Shown here: positions 23,406-35,176 of the stretch, in pieces
Position numbering within the stretch: the stretch's first letter is position 1
Layout: each line of letters opens with the position of its first letter
Source: Haemaphysalis longicornis
Taxonomy: Eukaryota > Arthropoda > Arachnida > Ixodida > Ixodidae
DNA: 64,000 nucleotides
Reading direction: 5' to 3'
Assembly (NCBI GenBank): GCA_013339765.2
Contig: JABSTR010001672.1
Span: 156,001-220,000, forward strand
The notes under the pieces: generated by a model
The model's input: the letters and a program-made list of their open reading frames with translations, nothing else
Database searches by the model: none
What the model was told of the DNA's origin: nothing
Translations under genes and position numbers: made by a program

Positions 23406-23585
23406 GCCCTGGGTAGCAGTATCTGTACGTAACTTGGTTTGGATACGAATTCGCCTGAAGAGGTCGCCATAACGCGGATTGTGTCTTATTGAGTGATGGG
23501 TAAGCGGGCCCGTTCCATACGGTAGTGATTTGTAACTGTCCCTGAAGGACACGAGCCGATCCCTGCCCGACACCGAAGTGAATGA
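23406..23585 (-). mobile_element. LINE A, upstream piece
   Basis: The minus strand reads TVTNHYRMERARLPI in one frame and PSLNKTQSALWRPLQANSYP then QVTYRYCYPG in the next. This is the region just before the zinc knuckle in tick LINE ORF2. The frame of CYPG is the frame of HMLLDC on the other side of LINE B. Confidence 0.7.
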
Positions 23586-24599
23586 GAAAATGTGGTGGTA
23601 TACGGGTCGATGCCTGCTCGGCCGGTGAATTCTCAGGCCGCAAGTATCTGCAATTTTTTTTCTTTTAGTCGGGTATGGAATCCGAAACAAAGTAATAACA
23701 AGGGGGGCATGGGGGTGGGGTGGGGGGTTGGAAATCGCCTTCGTTCTCCCACGGTACCTCCTCGGCCAGTGGGACTCCCTTCCGAGTGCGCGTGTACGCA
23801 GGAGGCCGCACTCACGAAGATACCCCTTGTCCTGCTCCCGACGTCTTGAATACGCCGCGTCGCCAACACCCACGGGGATGCCGACTCTCCGGCGGAGTGG
23901 AACAGCAGGAGTTTAATTTTACGACTAATAAAACGATGTTTCCGGCGTGGAAAACGTCAGCCTGACGCTCCCACGAACGTCTCTTCACGGAGTTCGCAAA
24001 AGGCGATAAACGTCACAACCCAGGTTCCCTGCCTCAGGCCGAAGAGGTTCTCACGCCTTGGCGAAGAAAGCCCCGCACGATCCTTCCTATACGTCCGTTC
24101 GATTCTTTCTTTCGATTCGTGAGAACTATCGGAATTCGCCCTTCGATGTTGCTTGCTTCCGAGCTGCGGGTGATAGGATCGGTACGACTCCGCACAAGGC
24201 TTGCTAGCTGGCCGCGCAACAGCTGGGGAAGTGTTCTTCACTGCAGCCTCTGAAGCACGTTCAGTCGAAAGAGAAAACGCTACCAGAGCAAGATCGTAGA
24301 TTGTACGCGCACCACCCCCAATCCGGTGGCCCCTTTTCAGCGCTTAACGAACAAGTCGTTTTTCACGCGTATGTCATTAGGCCTAGAAGCGACAAGCAGC
24401 CCCTCCTCCTCCTTCCTAATAATTCATGGCTCGTCTCTCGGCCTCCTGAAAATTTCACTGCTTTCTGCTGCCTATTTACATTAGTTCCGTTCTTCCGGCG
24501 GAACGAGGGAGAGCAAGGCCGCGCTTTCCGTACCCGTGAGATCCTCGTTACGGCCAGTAGCAATGGCGCAGAACTGTTGAAAAGGCACGCAGGTCGGCG
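23586..24599. other. No gene recognised
   Basis: G-rich low-complexity sequence at about 23700-23735. Small open frames have no motifs. Confidence 0.35.
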
Positions 24600-24858
24600 C
24601 AAATAAAACTCCTGTAAGCATGCCTTGTGAGGGCAATTTTGACCGACATGCATGGTACCAGAAATCCAATTTAAGCCGCGAGTGTGAAAGCCTAATTATA
24701 CTGACTATGGTACTAGGGGAGTAGAAAGAATTCACAGAGGGACGGCTCAACGCGGAAAACTGAGTGTGTTGGTACAAGACCCAAAAAGCAGCGCAGAAAA
24801 AAAAAAACAGACAAGAACGGGGACAAGACGACGACTACTGTGGGCAACAATAAACATT

Positions 24859-24861
<3 letters not shown>
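24600..24861 (+). mobile_element. Possible retroelement 3' region before (CT)n
   Basis: GTTGGTACAAGACCCAAAAA, GCAGCGCAGAAAAAAAAAAA and GACAAGAACGGGGACAAGAC lead to CAATAAACATTACTTCTCTC. I associate this wording with a dispersed tick repeat, but no coding motif supports it here. Confidence 0.35.

Positions 24862-24939
<78 letters not shown>
24862..24939 (+). repeat. (CT)n microsatellite
   Basis: About 39 CT units follow AATAAACATTACTT, in the position of a retrotransposon tail. Confidence 0.95.
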
Positions 24940-24941
<2 letters not shown>

Positions 24942-26908
24942 CCTCTCGCAAAGGTCTCCCCACGCAGGGAGCGGTGCCAAAGCAAACCTTCTTACTCTGT
25001 CCTCTTTCACTCTCATCTATGCTCTTTTAATCCCCTGTCTCCCCTGTACGCCGGGCTGGGTTGTATGCTGGTGAACTCCCAGATGAGTCCATAATATCCC
25101 CTTCGCAATGTCCCCGGTCAACTTCTTTTCCTCTTTCTTCAATCCGAATCACTCCTCCCCCTGTGCATGCCAGCGCGCGCGATGCCTTCGAGGAGATTTG
25201 GAAGGTGCCGCCCCCTGGTGCGACGAGGCGAAAGCGTCGCCGGCTTCGGCGGCGCGCCGCCGCCACCGCACGTGTCTCCCACTGAGCCCACGCAGCGAGA
25301 CGTCGATGCCAGCCGTCTGGCGAGGCGCGGGTTGGTTTGGACTCACTGGAAGGCAAATACATCAGATCCGCAGCGCGATAAACAAGGAGAGAGTAAGATG
25401 AGGATCCTAAGTGCGGGTCTAGTTTTCTCCATCCGCCTTAAACACAAGAAACTGCCTTCCTGATATTTTCCCAAACCGGCAACGACTACTACCAGGACTT
25501 CTTGAAGGGCGAAAACCTGTGTGACTTTTGGTGATTGGCCGCGGATAGTTTAAAAGGGTGACACGACAGGGTGGAACAATCTGCCTCCCAAGGCTAGGTT
25601 CACCCGTTTGTTTGCTCACTAATGCTATGTTCAGGCTAGCCGACGTAACAGCCGTATCGTGCGCTATGGACGTAATAAAGCGGCGTTTCACGCATCTCGG
25701 TGGGCTGAGACGTGAAATGACGTTATTATTTAAAGATATTGTAAGGAGACAGGACGCTTTTCTCAGGAAGGCAGCAGATCGAGCGGTTCCACCTTTACTC
25801 GTCGGATCGAGACTCCGCCCCACACTCACTTATGATGATGATGATCATGTACAGATGACGATTATAATGGTTATGTACAGGTGAGAGATTGGCCGCACCG
25901 GGGACGGTGGATAGGCATGGTCTGCGACAGTTCCACGAGTCTACGAGTAAGCGCTCACAATATTACGACAGTCGCAACAGTCGCCTATACCCGGCCGAAC
26001 TATTAGCACTAATACTACAACAGATCTGGGAGGGCGGTGCGAGCGAACGGTGCCTATTAAAACACGCTCGCTTGCCCAGGAGGAAGCAGCTCGTCCCGCA
26101 CTATTTAGAACGAAATATGCGTCGGTAAATCACCCCTTGTAGAAGGATAGGAAGGAACATCTTCACAGCTTCGCGACATTTCCAACGTTTATTTATCACC
26201 GCCAGATCGTTCTCCTCGAACCATAGCCTGTCGCACACCTCGGAACTGAGCCCGAAACGTCCTCCAGGAACGTCCCTCTGAAGTTTCGTGTACGCATCTT
26301 ACCGCACGCCCAATTTACTGTCTGGTACCCGGCGTTCCCTTCGCCGCAATTCCCGTGCCGCGGTACCTCGCTACGCCAGGTGTCAGCACATAGCCTTCTT
26401 GGTTTGCTTGGCTCCTCACTAGAGGTCTCTCGGGGCTCTTCCGAAGCTTAAAGTCTCCAGTGACTTCATTCTCACCCCTGACACGAAAAATCTGTAGACA
26501 GCTGGAAACCTATCTATACGCTCCGCTGTAAAAAGCACGTTTTCACTGCACAGTCGGTCCGGCTGTCACGCCACGCAAATACTCTGGGAAGGTCCATGAG
26601 AGCGGCGTCACCGTCGTGTCGCCCTATCCCTATTTAAGCCCAGATTACAACGAAGTCGTGACGAATAGTCCGAGTCCAGAACTTTTTGATGCGTGCATTA
26701 GGCCCGTTTTGTGCCGACTGTTCACATCTCGCCCACACTGTGAGTGGGTGGAATCGACAATGATCAAGGTAGTTACTGTTGCGCCAAAAGTGCGATTATA
26801 CTGTTATAGATCTGACGCAAGTAGTTAAACCAAGCAACAGCTGCTGCATCTTCCCAGGCGACCGTTTTTGCCGCTCTCTCCAGCCCACAAAAGCGAGCTC
26901 AAATCATA
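24940..26908. other. No gene recognised
   Basis: No domain or element ends are recognised. A (GAT)n-like stretch lies near 25831-25845. Confidence 0.35.
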
Positions 26909-26952
26909 AGCTCAGACGATGAAACGGGAGTAATATTGGCATCGTCTGAGCT
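26909..26952. repeat. Inverted repeat, 13-bp perfect arms, 18-base loop
   Basis: AGCTCAGACGATG (26909-26921) pairs with CATCGTCTGAGCT (26940-26952). Confidence 0.9.
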
Positions 26953-27098
26953 ACGTATGCAATTACTGAGAAGCGCCCAGTCTCGCAATTTTCTCTTCTC
27001 ACCAAAGCCCGTGGTCATGCCTTTAATAATCGGCTATTCAATAAAAATACTTACTCATTGAGTAAAGAGGCGTAGTCACCTGCCGGTACCACCTAAGT

Positions 27099-27127
27099 AT
27101 AAGCACACTTATACTAAGTGTGCTTAT
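27099..27127. repeat. Hairpin, 13-bp perfect arms, 3-base loop
   Basis: ATAAGCACACTTA pairs with TAAGTGTGCTTAT around TAC. Related words (TTTTAAGCACACC, ACTAAGCACA) follow within 30 bases, so the region is a decayed cluster of the same repeat. Confidence 0.9.
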
Positions 27128-28248
27128 TTTTAAGCACACCTAAAACTAAGCACATCTTACTAAGTACAAAGTAAGATTTTTCCGGTGGAACAAAATTATA
27201 CCGGAGAAAAAACTGGGGGCAATTTTCCCAAGCGCGCCTGTCATAGCCAAGATCTGCCACGCAGCGCCACCTATCACTCCCTTACAACCGAAATCGTGGG
27301 AACAGCCCAACCCGCTAGAGGCACGTGCTGCTTCAATCCTTGAGCATAAATGCGCCGAAACAAGTCGATCGGTCCGGATAACAAGGAGAAACGACTGCGA
27401 GGGCTGGAAGGCTAAACAAAAAGCGAGTAAAAACGAGGGCGAGGGAGTCTGCGGTGCAGGGGGAAGGGGAAGAGTTTTAAACAAGCCCCGTCATAATAGT
27501 TCGCCGCGAACGGCGCAGGCAATTCGCCGGCCACGACGACTGGCGCCTTCGGAGCACGCGAGCACCGGTGCAGCCGTTAACCGTAATGGCCGTGCAAATG
27601 CCTTTCCCGCGGGTCTATACCGAGCTTCGGCCGCCGCCGCCGACGTAACGAACCGATCGCGCGCGCGGAAATTTCCCAACGCGGGAAAGCGAAAATAATC
27701 GCCCGAGCATTTGGACGCCGCGTCGAGGCTGAGAAAAAAAGCGCGGGAAAGTTAAAATCTTCGCGTGTGCGCACGAAAAACTATTACACTCCCATTTTAC
27801 CTGCACCGTTCGTGACGGAAAGGAGAAAAAAAAAAAAAAACGGAGAAAAATGAAGACATTAGAAGAAGCATTGTAAAAACGGAAGTTTCGGCGATTTCGG
27901 GCGACGGGGATATAAGCAGTATAATGCGAAAATTGCCTGTATTCAGCGGCAACCCTTCAGAGCCGCTTAGGTGGCTCTGAGTGTAGTAACTTCCGCTTAG
28001 GCATCAGGGTGATTTGCGAACGCGATCGGCCGTTAACAGGCGATAACTTCCGCTTCCGCATAAGGGTATAATTTGCAGGAACCAATCGCCGTAACTCCGT
28101 TAACCGGCTTACGCCATTAACGCGAACGATCAGTGCCAACCCGCGCAAACACCACGCGCCACTCAATTTGGAAAGACGGTTTCGACACGGGCGTTAAAAT
28201 TACAATAAAACGAGCACTCCGGGTTTCAGTACTGTATTTCAAATTTGT
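27128..28248. other. No gene recognised; short degenerate duplication
   Basis: AACTTCCGCTTAGGCATCAG at about 27988 and AACTTCCGCTTCCGCATAAG at about 28047 begin two diverged units of roughly 60 bases, giving the repeated LMxKRKL text in a minus open frame. Confidence 0.45.
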
Positions 28249-28345
28249 AGGTTTAACGCGGCAATCTACACCTGGGGTTTGGCGCGCACCTGGACCTTTG
28301 ACATGAGCCGAAATCTCGACACGCTGGCGTTTTCGTTTTCGCAGT
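28249..28345 (-). repeat. SINE body fragment (7.5/16.2 kb family), no head
   Basis: GGTTTAACGC, ACCTGGACCTTTGACATGAG and CCGAAATCTCGACACGCTGG match the SINE body with many changes. The tRNA-like head is missing. Confidence 0.6.
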
Positions 28346-29289
28346 GTCTATCCGACGACATTCGAATACTTAAGACTAGGCTAGCACCGCCATAAGCGTC
28401 TGTCGTAATCAACCCCTTCGTATGTGTACGTGATAGCAACTAATTTTTATGTGTACATAGCTGCAAATATGTGCTGTAAATATCGTTTCCTAGATTGCAA
28501 TAAATAGTGCAATAAAGTAGTTGCAAAGTAGTGCAATAAATACTATAAGCAAACAAAAAGAAAAGTCATTGTAGTGTATAGCTTGTATTCAATAGCGAGG
28601 CACGTATGCAGGCAACCGTGTTAGTACGCCGTAACTGGTTACGTCGGGCTCCGCGGGATGGCGGTACTTGCCCGTGCTAAGCGCATAATATGGGTAGGAC
28701 ATTCCACGCTCTAGCCCACCGAACGCAAAGTAATGCCTCTACTCCAATGTGAGTGCGATTAACAGCAACTGTTGACATCACCGTTGAGAATCGGGTTGAA
28801 ACGGAGCAGACGACGCACGCCGGTGTTATTTTTCTTCTTCGGCGTGCGGCCGCAGTGGCACAAGCCGCGCCATATCCGTGGCGCTTCGGCCATGTTCGTG
28901 GCCATTTCAGTGTTGCCAAGCGAAGAAATTGACAGCTAAACTTTCAAATGAATACCACCTATATGATCCGTGTTAGCTTCTTGATGCAAAAAAAAACGGT
29001 GATTCGAAACCGGCTCTTGCCTCAGTTTTTTTTTTCTTTTCAGCTTGAAATTGAACTACAATTTTTATGGATTACGTCAGTTTTTGGTGTTTTAAATGAT
29101 TGCTTTGTGTTCATTAGGTCATGTTGTGCTAGTTTAGGTTAGGTTACCTGCTTTAAGTTATGTAGAGCAATGTGGTGCCAGACGAAGCCCTTTTTTACAA
29201 AATGCCGGTGGACGTCGATATAGTGCAGTGCTTATACAGTACCGTCGGACGGCACTTTAGACACAGCCTTTCGTTTTAAGCTTTCATCT
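28346..29289. other. No gene recognised
   Basis: Holds a GTGCAATAAA-rich low-complexity patch (28497-28545). Confidence 0.4.
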
Positions 29290-29398
29290 GAATAGCGTCC
29301 GCCGCGGCGGGAATCGAACCCGCTACCTTGGGCTTAGCAGCACAACTCGTTATGCACTAACGACCGTGCTATTTTTAAAGCTAAGCCCACCACGGCGG
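29290..29398 (-). repeat. tRNA-derived SINE head with internal insertion
   Basis: The minus strand ends with a perfect B box, GGGTTCGATTCCCGCCGCGG. The 5' part begins CCGCCGTGGTGGGCTTAGC, is interrupted by TTTAAAAATAGC, then resumes with GGTCGTTAGTGC. The head-to-B-box distance is therefore too long for a working tRNA fold. Short CTGAAT flanks may be a target-site remnant. Confidence 0.6.
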
Positions 29399-30509
29399 GC
29401 ACAGCTGAATTTCAAAGCGCGGCTACCTGTTTAACTGCACGAACTTCAAAGGATTAATCAAACTTCTTTCCCAAGAACCGTTTACGGTTTCGGGCAAAAG
29501 AGAGTGTACAATCTGAATATCAGGTTAACCTGGGGGCTATTTTTGGATCGACTGTTGTATATGACTACTATTTACGAGATTGTAAAAAAGAAAAATAAGC
29601 ACGTTGGCGTGTTCGTGCCTCTAGGGCGTTCAGGCTTGCCCAAACAAAAGACTCTGGTCGCCGCCGAATGGGGCTTCAGGCACTATAGCTCACACGGAAA
29701 TTAACGCAACCAAAGAACGCGGGGGGTAGAAGAGTGAGCAGCGCGTTTCTTTTATACAGCAACGTTCTCCCATGCGCGTATTTCTCTTGTTTTTGGTTTA
29801 CAGCGACGGCCCGCCGAAATGCGAAAATAAAAGGGAAGGCCGAAAAAATAAAGGACGTCGCGTAGCGCGCCGTGCTTGCAACAATGCTCGGCGGAGAAAC
29901 CACTTAAGGGAAGCGAAGCACCGCCTGGGGACTTTATACACCTCGCCTTTTCAGCGAAATTCTTTCGCGCCCACTCCATGGACTGAACCTGCAGCCAGCT
30001 TGTCAAGTGCGAGTCCCCCGGCGCCTTGACGTAAATGCACTGCGCTAGCAAAGCCGGAGATTAACGAAACAGCAAGATAAAAAAAAAACGATTCGCTTCG
30101 GGCTTGCCACGAATTAGGAAAAAGAAGCCCTTCTACACCGAAACTGGCTGAGTGGACAAAAAACGTTCAGCTGAGAAGGTAAGAGTTCAAATTTGGTTTT
30201 CTTTTTCGCTTTTGTATTGAAGAGAGCCTTCAGAAACACCGGGTTGTAACTATGCCACAGCGTATAGCTAGGACGTCGACACTCACGAATTTTCACTCCG
30301 TCGACGCCAATGAATGGAGCGCTGCAGGGCTTCTGCAGCGACCAGCTCAATACGGGCACGAACTGGTTGCTCCCGCAATTCAGCGTTTTCGAAACCAAGC
30401 AGCACGAAAGGAACAGTCTTTGTCAAACGTTTCTAGGCCAGGAGAAAAATTTCGGGACTAGAAAGAATTCAAATCAAAAGGTAAACGTTCAAGGGTGACC
30501 AATTTATTT
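29399..30509. other. No gene recognised
   Basis: No element ends or domains are recognised in the small open frames. Confidence 0.4.
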
Positions 30510-30870
30510 TCACCATCATGATCAACAACAGCAACAACAACAACAACAGCCACTGGGTCTACTGCATGACAAAGGCCTCTCCCATCGACCTCCAACCGCT
30601 CGCGCTCGAGTCCGCCCTTCGCCTCCGAACTTCCTTATTTCGTCCCTTTAATGGGTCTTCCTCCTCTCCCAGATCCGTCTCTTGATGTCCCCACTGTAAC
30701 CCTAGTAGTCCGCCGATTGTCGTTTAACCTAATTGCGTGACCAGTCCAAATCAATTTCTCTTCTTTATTCGAACTATGAATCGTCTACTCTAGTTCATTC
30801 TCTGATCCAGCAAGCCGTTTCCTGTCTCTGAGTGTTACTCCAACTATAATCATTTCATGGCTCGTTGATC
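30510..30870 (-). mobile_element. RTE-type non-LTR retrotransposon 3' end
   Basis: The minus strand reads EKLIWTGHAIRLNDNRRTTR, RGGRPIKGTK, and later WERPL-like text just before a (GTT)n and GATCATGATG tail. This matches the RTE ORF2 C-terminus (W-x-G-H followed by R.NR, then GRP). There are stops and at least one frameshift. Upstream GVTLRDRKR-like text is also visible near 30830. The short trinucleotide tail in place of poly(A) is usual for RTE elements. Confidence 0.78.
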
Positions 30871-32188
<1,318 letters not shown>

Positions 32189-32806
32189 ATGTGTGTACCT
32201 ATTTCGAAGAATTACCTGCTCGCTGGGGATGTTGAGACCAACCCAGGATCCGATATCGACGAACTTTTTAAGCAGCTTCAGATAATCACGGGGGACCTAA
32301 AGGAAATCAAAGAACAGCGATTAACAGCCGTCGACAATAAATTGGAATGGTTAACCTCCCTTGATAACAAAGTTTCTTCTTGCATGGCTCAGGTAGTCGA
32401 GCTACAGAAAACAGCATCAGCCTTAGAAATGAAGCTGGACGACTTGGAAAATCGCTCAAGGAGGTCGAACCTTCTAGTGTATGGCGTGCCTGAGGAAGCA
32501 GAAGAAAATGCTGACACATTAGAAAAAGCTGTAAATCAGAAAATTGTTAAAGAAATCCTAAAAGTTGAGCCGGTTGACATCGAACGTACAATCCGAACAT
32601 GCACTCCCTTCCCTTACCCCGCCACGTCCCTTGCTACATTTGGTATATATAACTTCGAAATCAGTTTACCCTCTAATCTTAAAACAGGAAGTCCTCTTCC
32701 TCAAACGTCAGCAAACTTTTGTTTTTTAATGTTTTTCTCGTGTGTCTGTTTTTACTTATCTTATTTTCTCGCGCTCTTTGCCACATTTTTCGTTGACGGC
32801 TTTTGA
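32189..32806 (+). pseudogene. CR1/L2-type retrotransposon ORF1 with 2A-like motif, truncated
   Basis: The ATG at 32189 opens a 205-codon frame. Residues 10-21 read LLAGDVETNPGS, matching the 2A-like ribosome-skipping motif DxExNPG|P except that the final proline is serine. A heptad-rich stretch (about residues 25-85) predicts a coiled coil. DDLENRSRRSNLLVYGVPEE (about 86-105) is the conserved start of the RRM-like ORF1 domain of LINEs. Homology stops near residue 130 (VDIERT). The last 70 residues are hydrophobic and unrelated, so the RNA-binding domain is lost. N-terminal 2A-like sequences are known in CR1/L2-clade ORF1 proteins. Without the proline, skipping is predicted to fail. There is an in-frame stop at 32144, so no longer start exists. 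Confidence 0.78.
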
Positions 32807-33055
32807 TCAGGGAAACGTGAACGAAAGGGTTTAAAACGCCTTAATCAGCATACCCCCAGTCGTCGGATGTTCGAGAAAATCGCACCTTTGTATACGCTTA
32901 GAACAGCCGGAGTCGAACCCGAGAGCCCACGCTGAGCAATAAAGAAGGTTCCCCCCCTTCACCGGGAACGGCGCACGTGAAAGAGAAAAATTAGCAGTGG
33001 CTTAGCTCGGCTATGCCAGGATATACGTAGCGTGAGCTAAGGTTCAGCACCCGTA
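32807..33055. other. No gene; isolated B-box-like fragment
   Basis: On the minus strand GGGTTCGACTCCGG (about 32906-32920) matches a B box, but no A box is placed correctly. Probably a SINE scrap. Confidence 0.3.
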
Positions 33056-33177
33056 CTCCAATTGGATTGGATTTCAATCCAACACAATCCAATTTAAGCC
33101 AATCCAATCCAATCCAAATCAAATGCAATTCAAGCCAATCCATTCCAATCCAAGCCAATTCGATCCGATCCGATCCG
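33056..33177. repeat. Degenerate (CCAAT)n-type minisatellite
   Basis: About 120 bases consist of interrupted ATCCA/CCAAT words, including a terminal GATCC-rich part. CCAAT words make it look like a promoter, but the pentamer periodicity favours slippage. Confidence 0.8.
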
Positions 33178-34779
33178 AAAGAGAAAAACAGAATGAAAGA
33201 AAATCCGTGTAGCCGCAGCAATCAAGTCAGCACGCTGGATTTAACGGGCGCCTGTTGAGATGGCCTAGCGGTCGGTCGGTCGGGCAACGCGCGCTTCTAC
33301 TACACGAGCAATCAGCGCCGGCGCTAAGGAGCGTCACTCGGTTCGGCGATCCTCCTCGACGCAGCCGTTGCTCGCAGCTGCCGGCACTTGGGAACAGGGG
33401 CCCAAGCGCGATTAATTCGGCGCTTCCTTAATCGAGAAGCGGCAGCTTGCGAGCTCACGCAACCACAAGGCCGCGCCAGAGAGCGAAAAAAAAATAAAAG
33501 GGCGTCAGTGCCTGGATCGTCCCGTGATGTGTACCCGATCGTGTGCAACACCTTAAATGCAGGAGCGCAGATGGTACGCGCCTGGTTTCTCATCGACTTC
33601 TGCTGCTTTTCGCAGAGGCGTCGGCCGCGTTAGAGCGCCATGCATGCAGATTTACGAGCGAACGCGTGTCGACCTGTTGCCGCGCCGCGAATATCGAATA
33701 ATGTAAGCGGTGCGTTCGCGTCGCTAGCGTTGCCTGTACATAATGGCTGCGTAAATGGCCGAGTGGGCGGGGTAAACGCGCAATCTTTGAAGCGGAAAAT
33801 GGTGTGTAGACGAAAGAAATGCAAGAATGACGTATAGCGAAGATGATTCTACAGAAGTACGTTCTTGTTTCTACACAGCTTTTAAGGAGAAAGCCTTAGA
33901 TCTCTGTTTTGGGAAACAGGTGAGGTAAAAAAAAAAAAACGTTGCGATGTACACAGAATCGCACAGAAATCGAAGCGCGAGGCGCGACCCGGCGATCGCG
34001 CGCTGGGAAAGGGGAAAAGCCGCGCCAGAGAAGGGTGTACTGCTTCCGCACTTGCAATATGAGCCGCCTTGAGAGGTGACGGTACCGAGGGGTGCGAACA
34101 GGTGGCTCTTGGCGACGGCGAGCGAGAGAAACGAGCTCGGACAGTGCTGTCCAAGGGGCTGGTCAGTCGGAAGACGGCGACTTCAACCACGAAAGCGGCG
34201 CCACCGCAGCCAATGTCGCCATCAGCTTCGGCTTGACGTCACCCCTCTCTTTCATTCTGCGTTCTTCAGTGGCTCTGTCCACAGGTCAAGGTCGCATTTG
34301 CCGACATGCCAATATATTGCTCTGACGATAAAAAATCAACGAAGGCGAACCAAGAAAGCAAAGAGCGGGCTGGCGTACGAGCCAATTTAAACACACCAAC
34401 CTTGGACATCTCTTCCAACTGCCAGAAGAATATTATATACCCCATCCCTTACCCCCAGTCCGCACCCAACGTACGAGCAGTGGGCTGGCCCAGCGCAGCC
34501 TGGCGGAGAGGGGAGACAGCGCGGACCAGGGCTTCCCAAACTAGAGAAGTCCCCCCTCCCACCGGGCAGGCGCCCAACCATCAGGGCCTGAAGCTCGTGT
34601 AAATAAAGCTTATTCACTAACTCACACTCATACTTTGGCACATCCCATAACAGCTAAACTTGAACGCGGTTAGGCGAACTTTTCCTATTTCGTAACAATA
34701 CAATGCGGCTATGCCTGCAACGGCTTCCTCAGCACTGGAGTGCGTAACGCTTTTCGAGCTATGCCGTGATATTGTTTAT
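33178..34779. other. No gene recognised; possible extra LINE end at 34.5-34.6 kb
   Basis: At 34490-34610 the frame LAQRSLAERGDSADQGFPN ends in a stop, followed by GTGTAAATAAAGCTTATTCA. This resembles a LINE ORF2 terminus with its 3' UTR but lacks a knuckle, so it is unproven. The rest is CpG-rich without motifs. Confidence 0.3.
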
Positions 34780-35176
34780 TACTCTGTCCCTGGTCAATTA
34801 ACCAAAGCAACCATCCTTCAAGCGCAACACATTTACGTGCTCTCCAGACTAATACATTCCCCCATCCTATCCGGCTTCACCTTTTCGACCGACAGAACTC
34901 CCCGCTTTGCCGATTTTGCGGAGAACCCGGAACGCTATATGGTCGGAGGATGTGACCAATCTCCACTGATTACTCCCAAGCTGCAAATTTCCACTGTCGA
35001 GCTTTGGGAGAGCGCCTTGGCGAGCACCAGCCTGGACGACCAGCTTCGGCTGGCTCAAAGGGCTGTCGATGCTGCCCGCGCTCAAGGCATCCTGGACTGA
35101 GGACGCCTCCTTCAAGCTTCAGCAGAATCCCCCCTGTTGATTTAAATAAACGTTTATTCTCTCTCTCTCTTTCTCT
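34780..35176 (+). mobile_element. 5'-truncated non-LTR retrotransposon 3' end
   Basis: The frame ending at 35100 reads ...MVGGCDQSPLITP...STVELWESALAST and SLDDQLRLAQRAVDAARAQG then ILD and a stop. One frame over, SPLCRFCGEPGTLY supplies the CxxC half of the knuckle, so a frameshift splits it (about 34905-34945). The 3' UTR ends AAATAAACGTTTATTCTCTC with a CT tail at 35158-35176. The end matches the fragment at 5990-6262 in order and wording, so they are one family. Confidence 0.85.

Noticed and set aside
24840..25094. Leu/Ser-repeat frames over the (CT)n run, and Tyr/Ile or Arg/Glu frames over 31688-31822
   Set aside because: Translations of dinucleotide repeats, not proteins.
29130..29150. 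TTAGG-like words (arthropod telomere repeat)
   Set aside because: Only two adjacent units; not a telomeric array.
33056..33177. Cluster of CCAAT boxes
   Set aside because: Pentamer periodicity shows a degenerate minisatellite rather than a promoter.
33260..33310. tRNA-like A box (GGCCTAGCGGTCGGTCGGTC)
   Set aside because: No B box at the right distance; the stretch is a short CGGT repeat.
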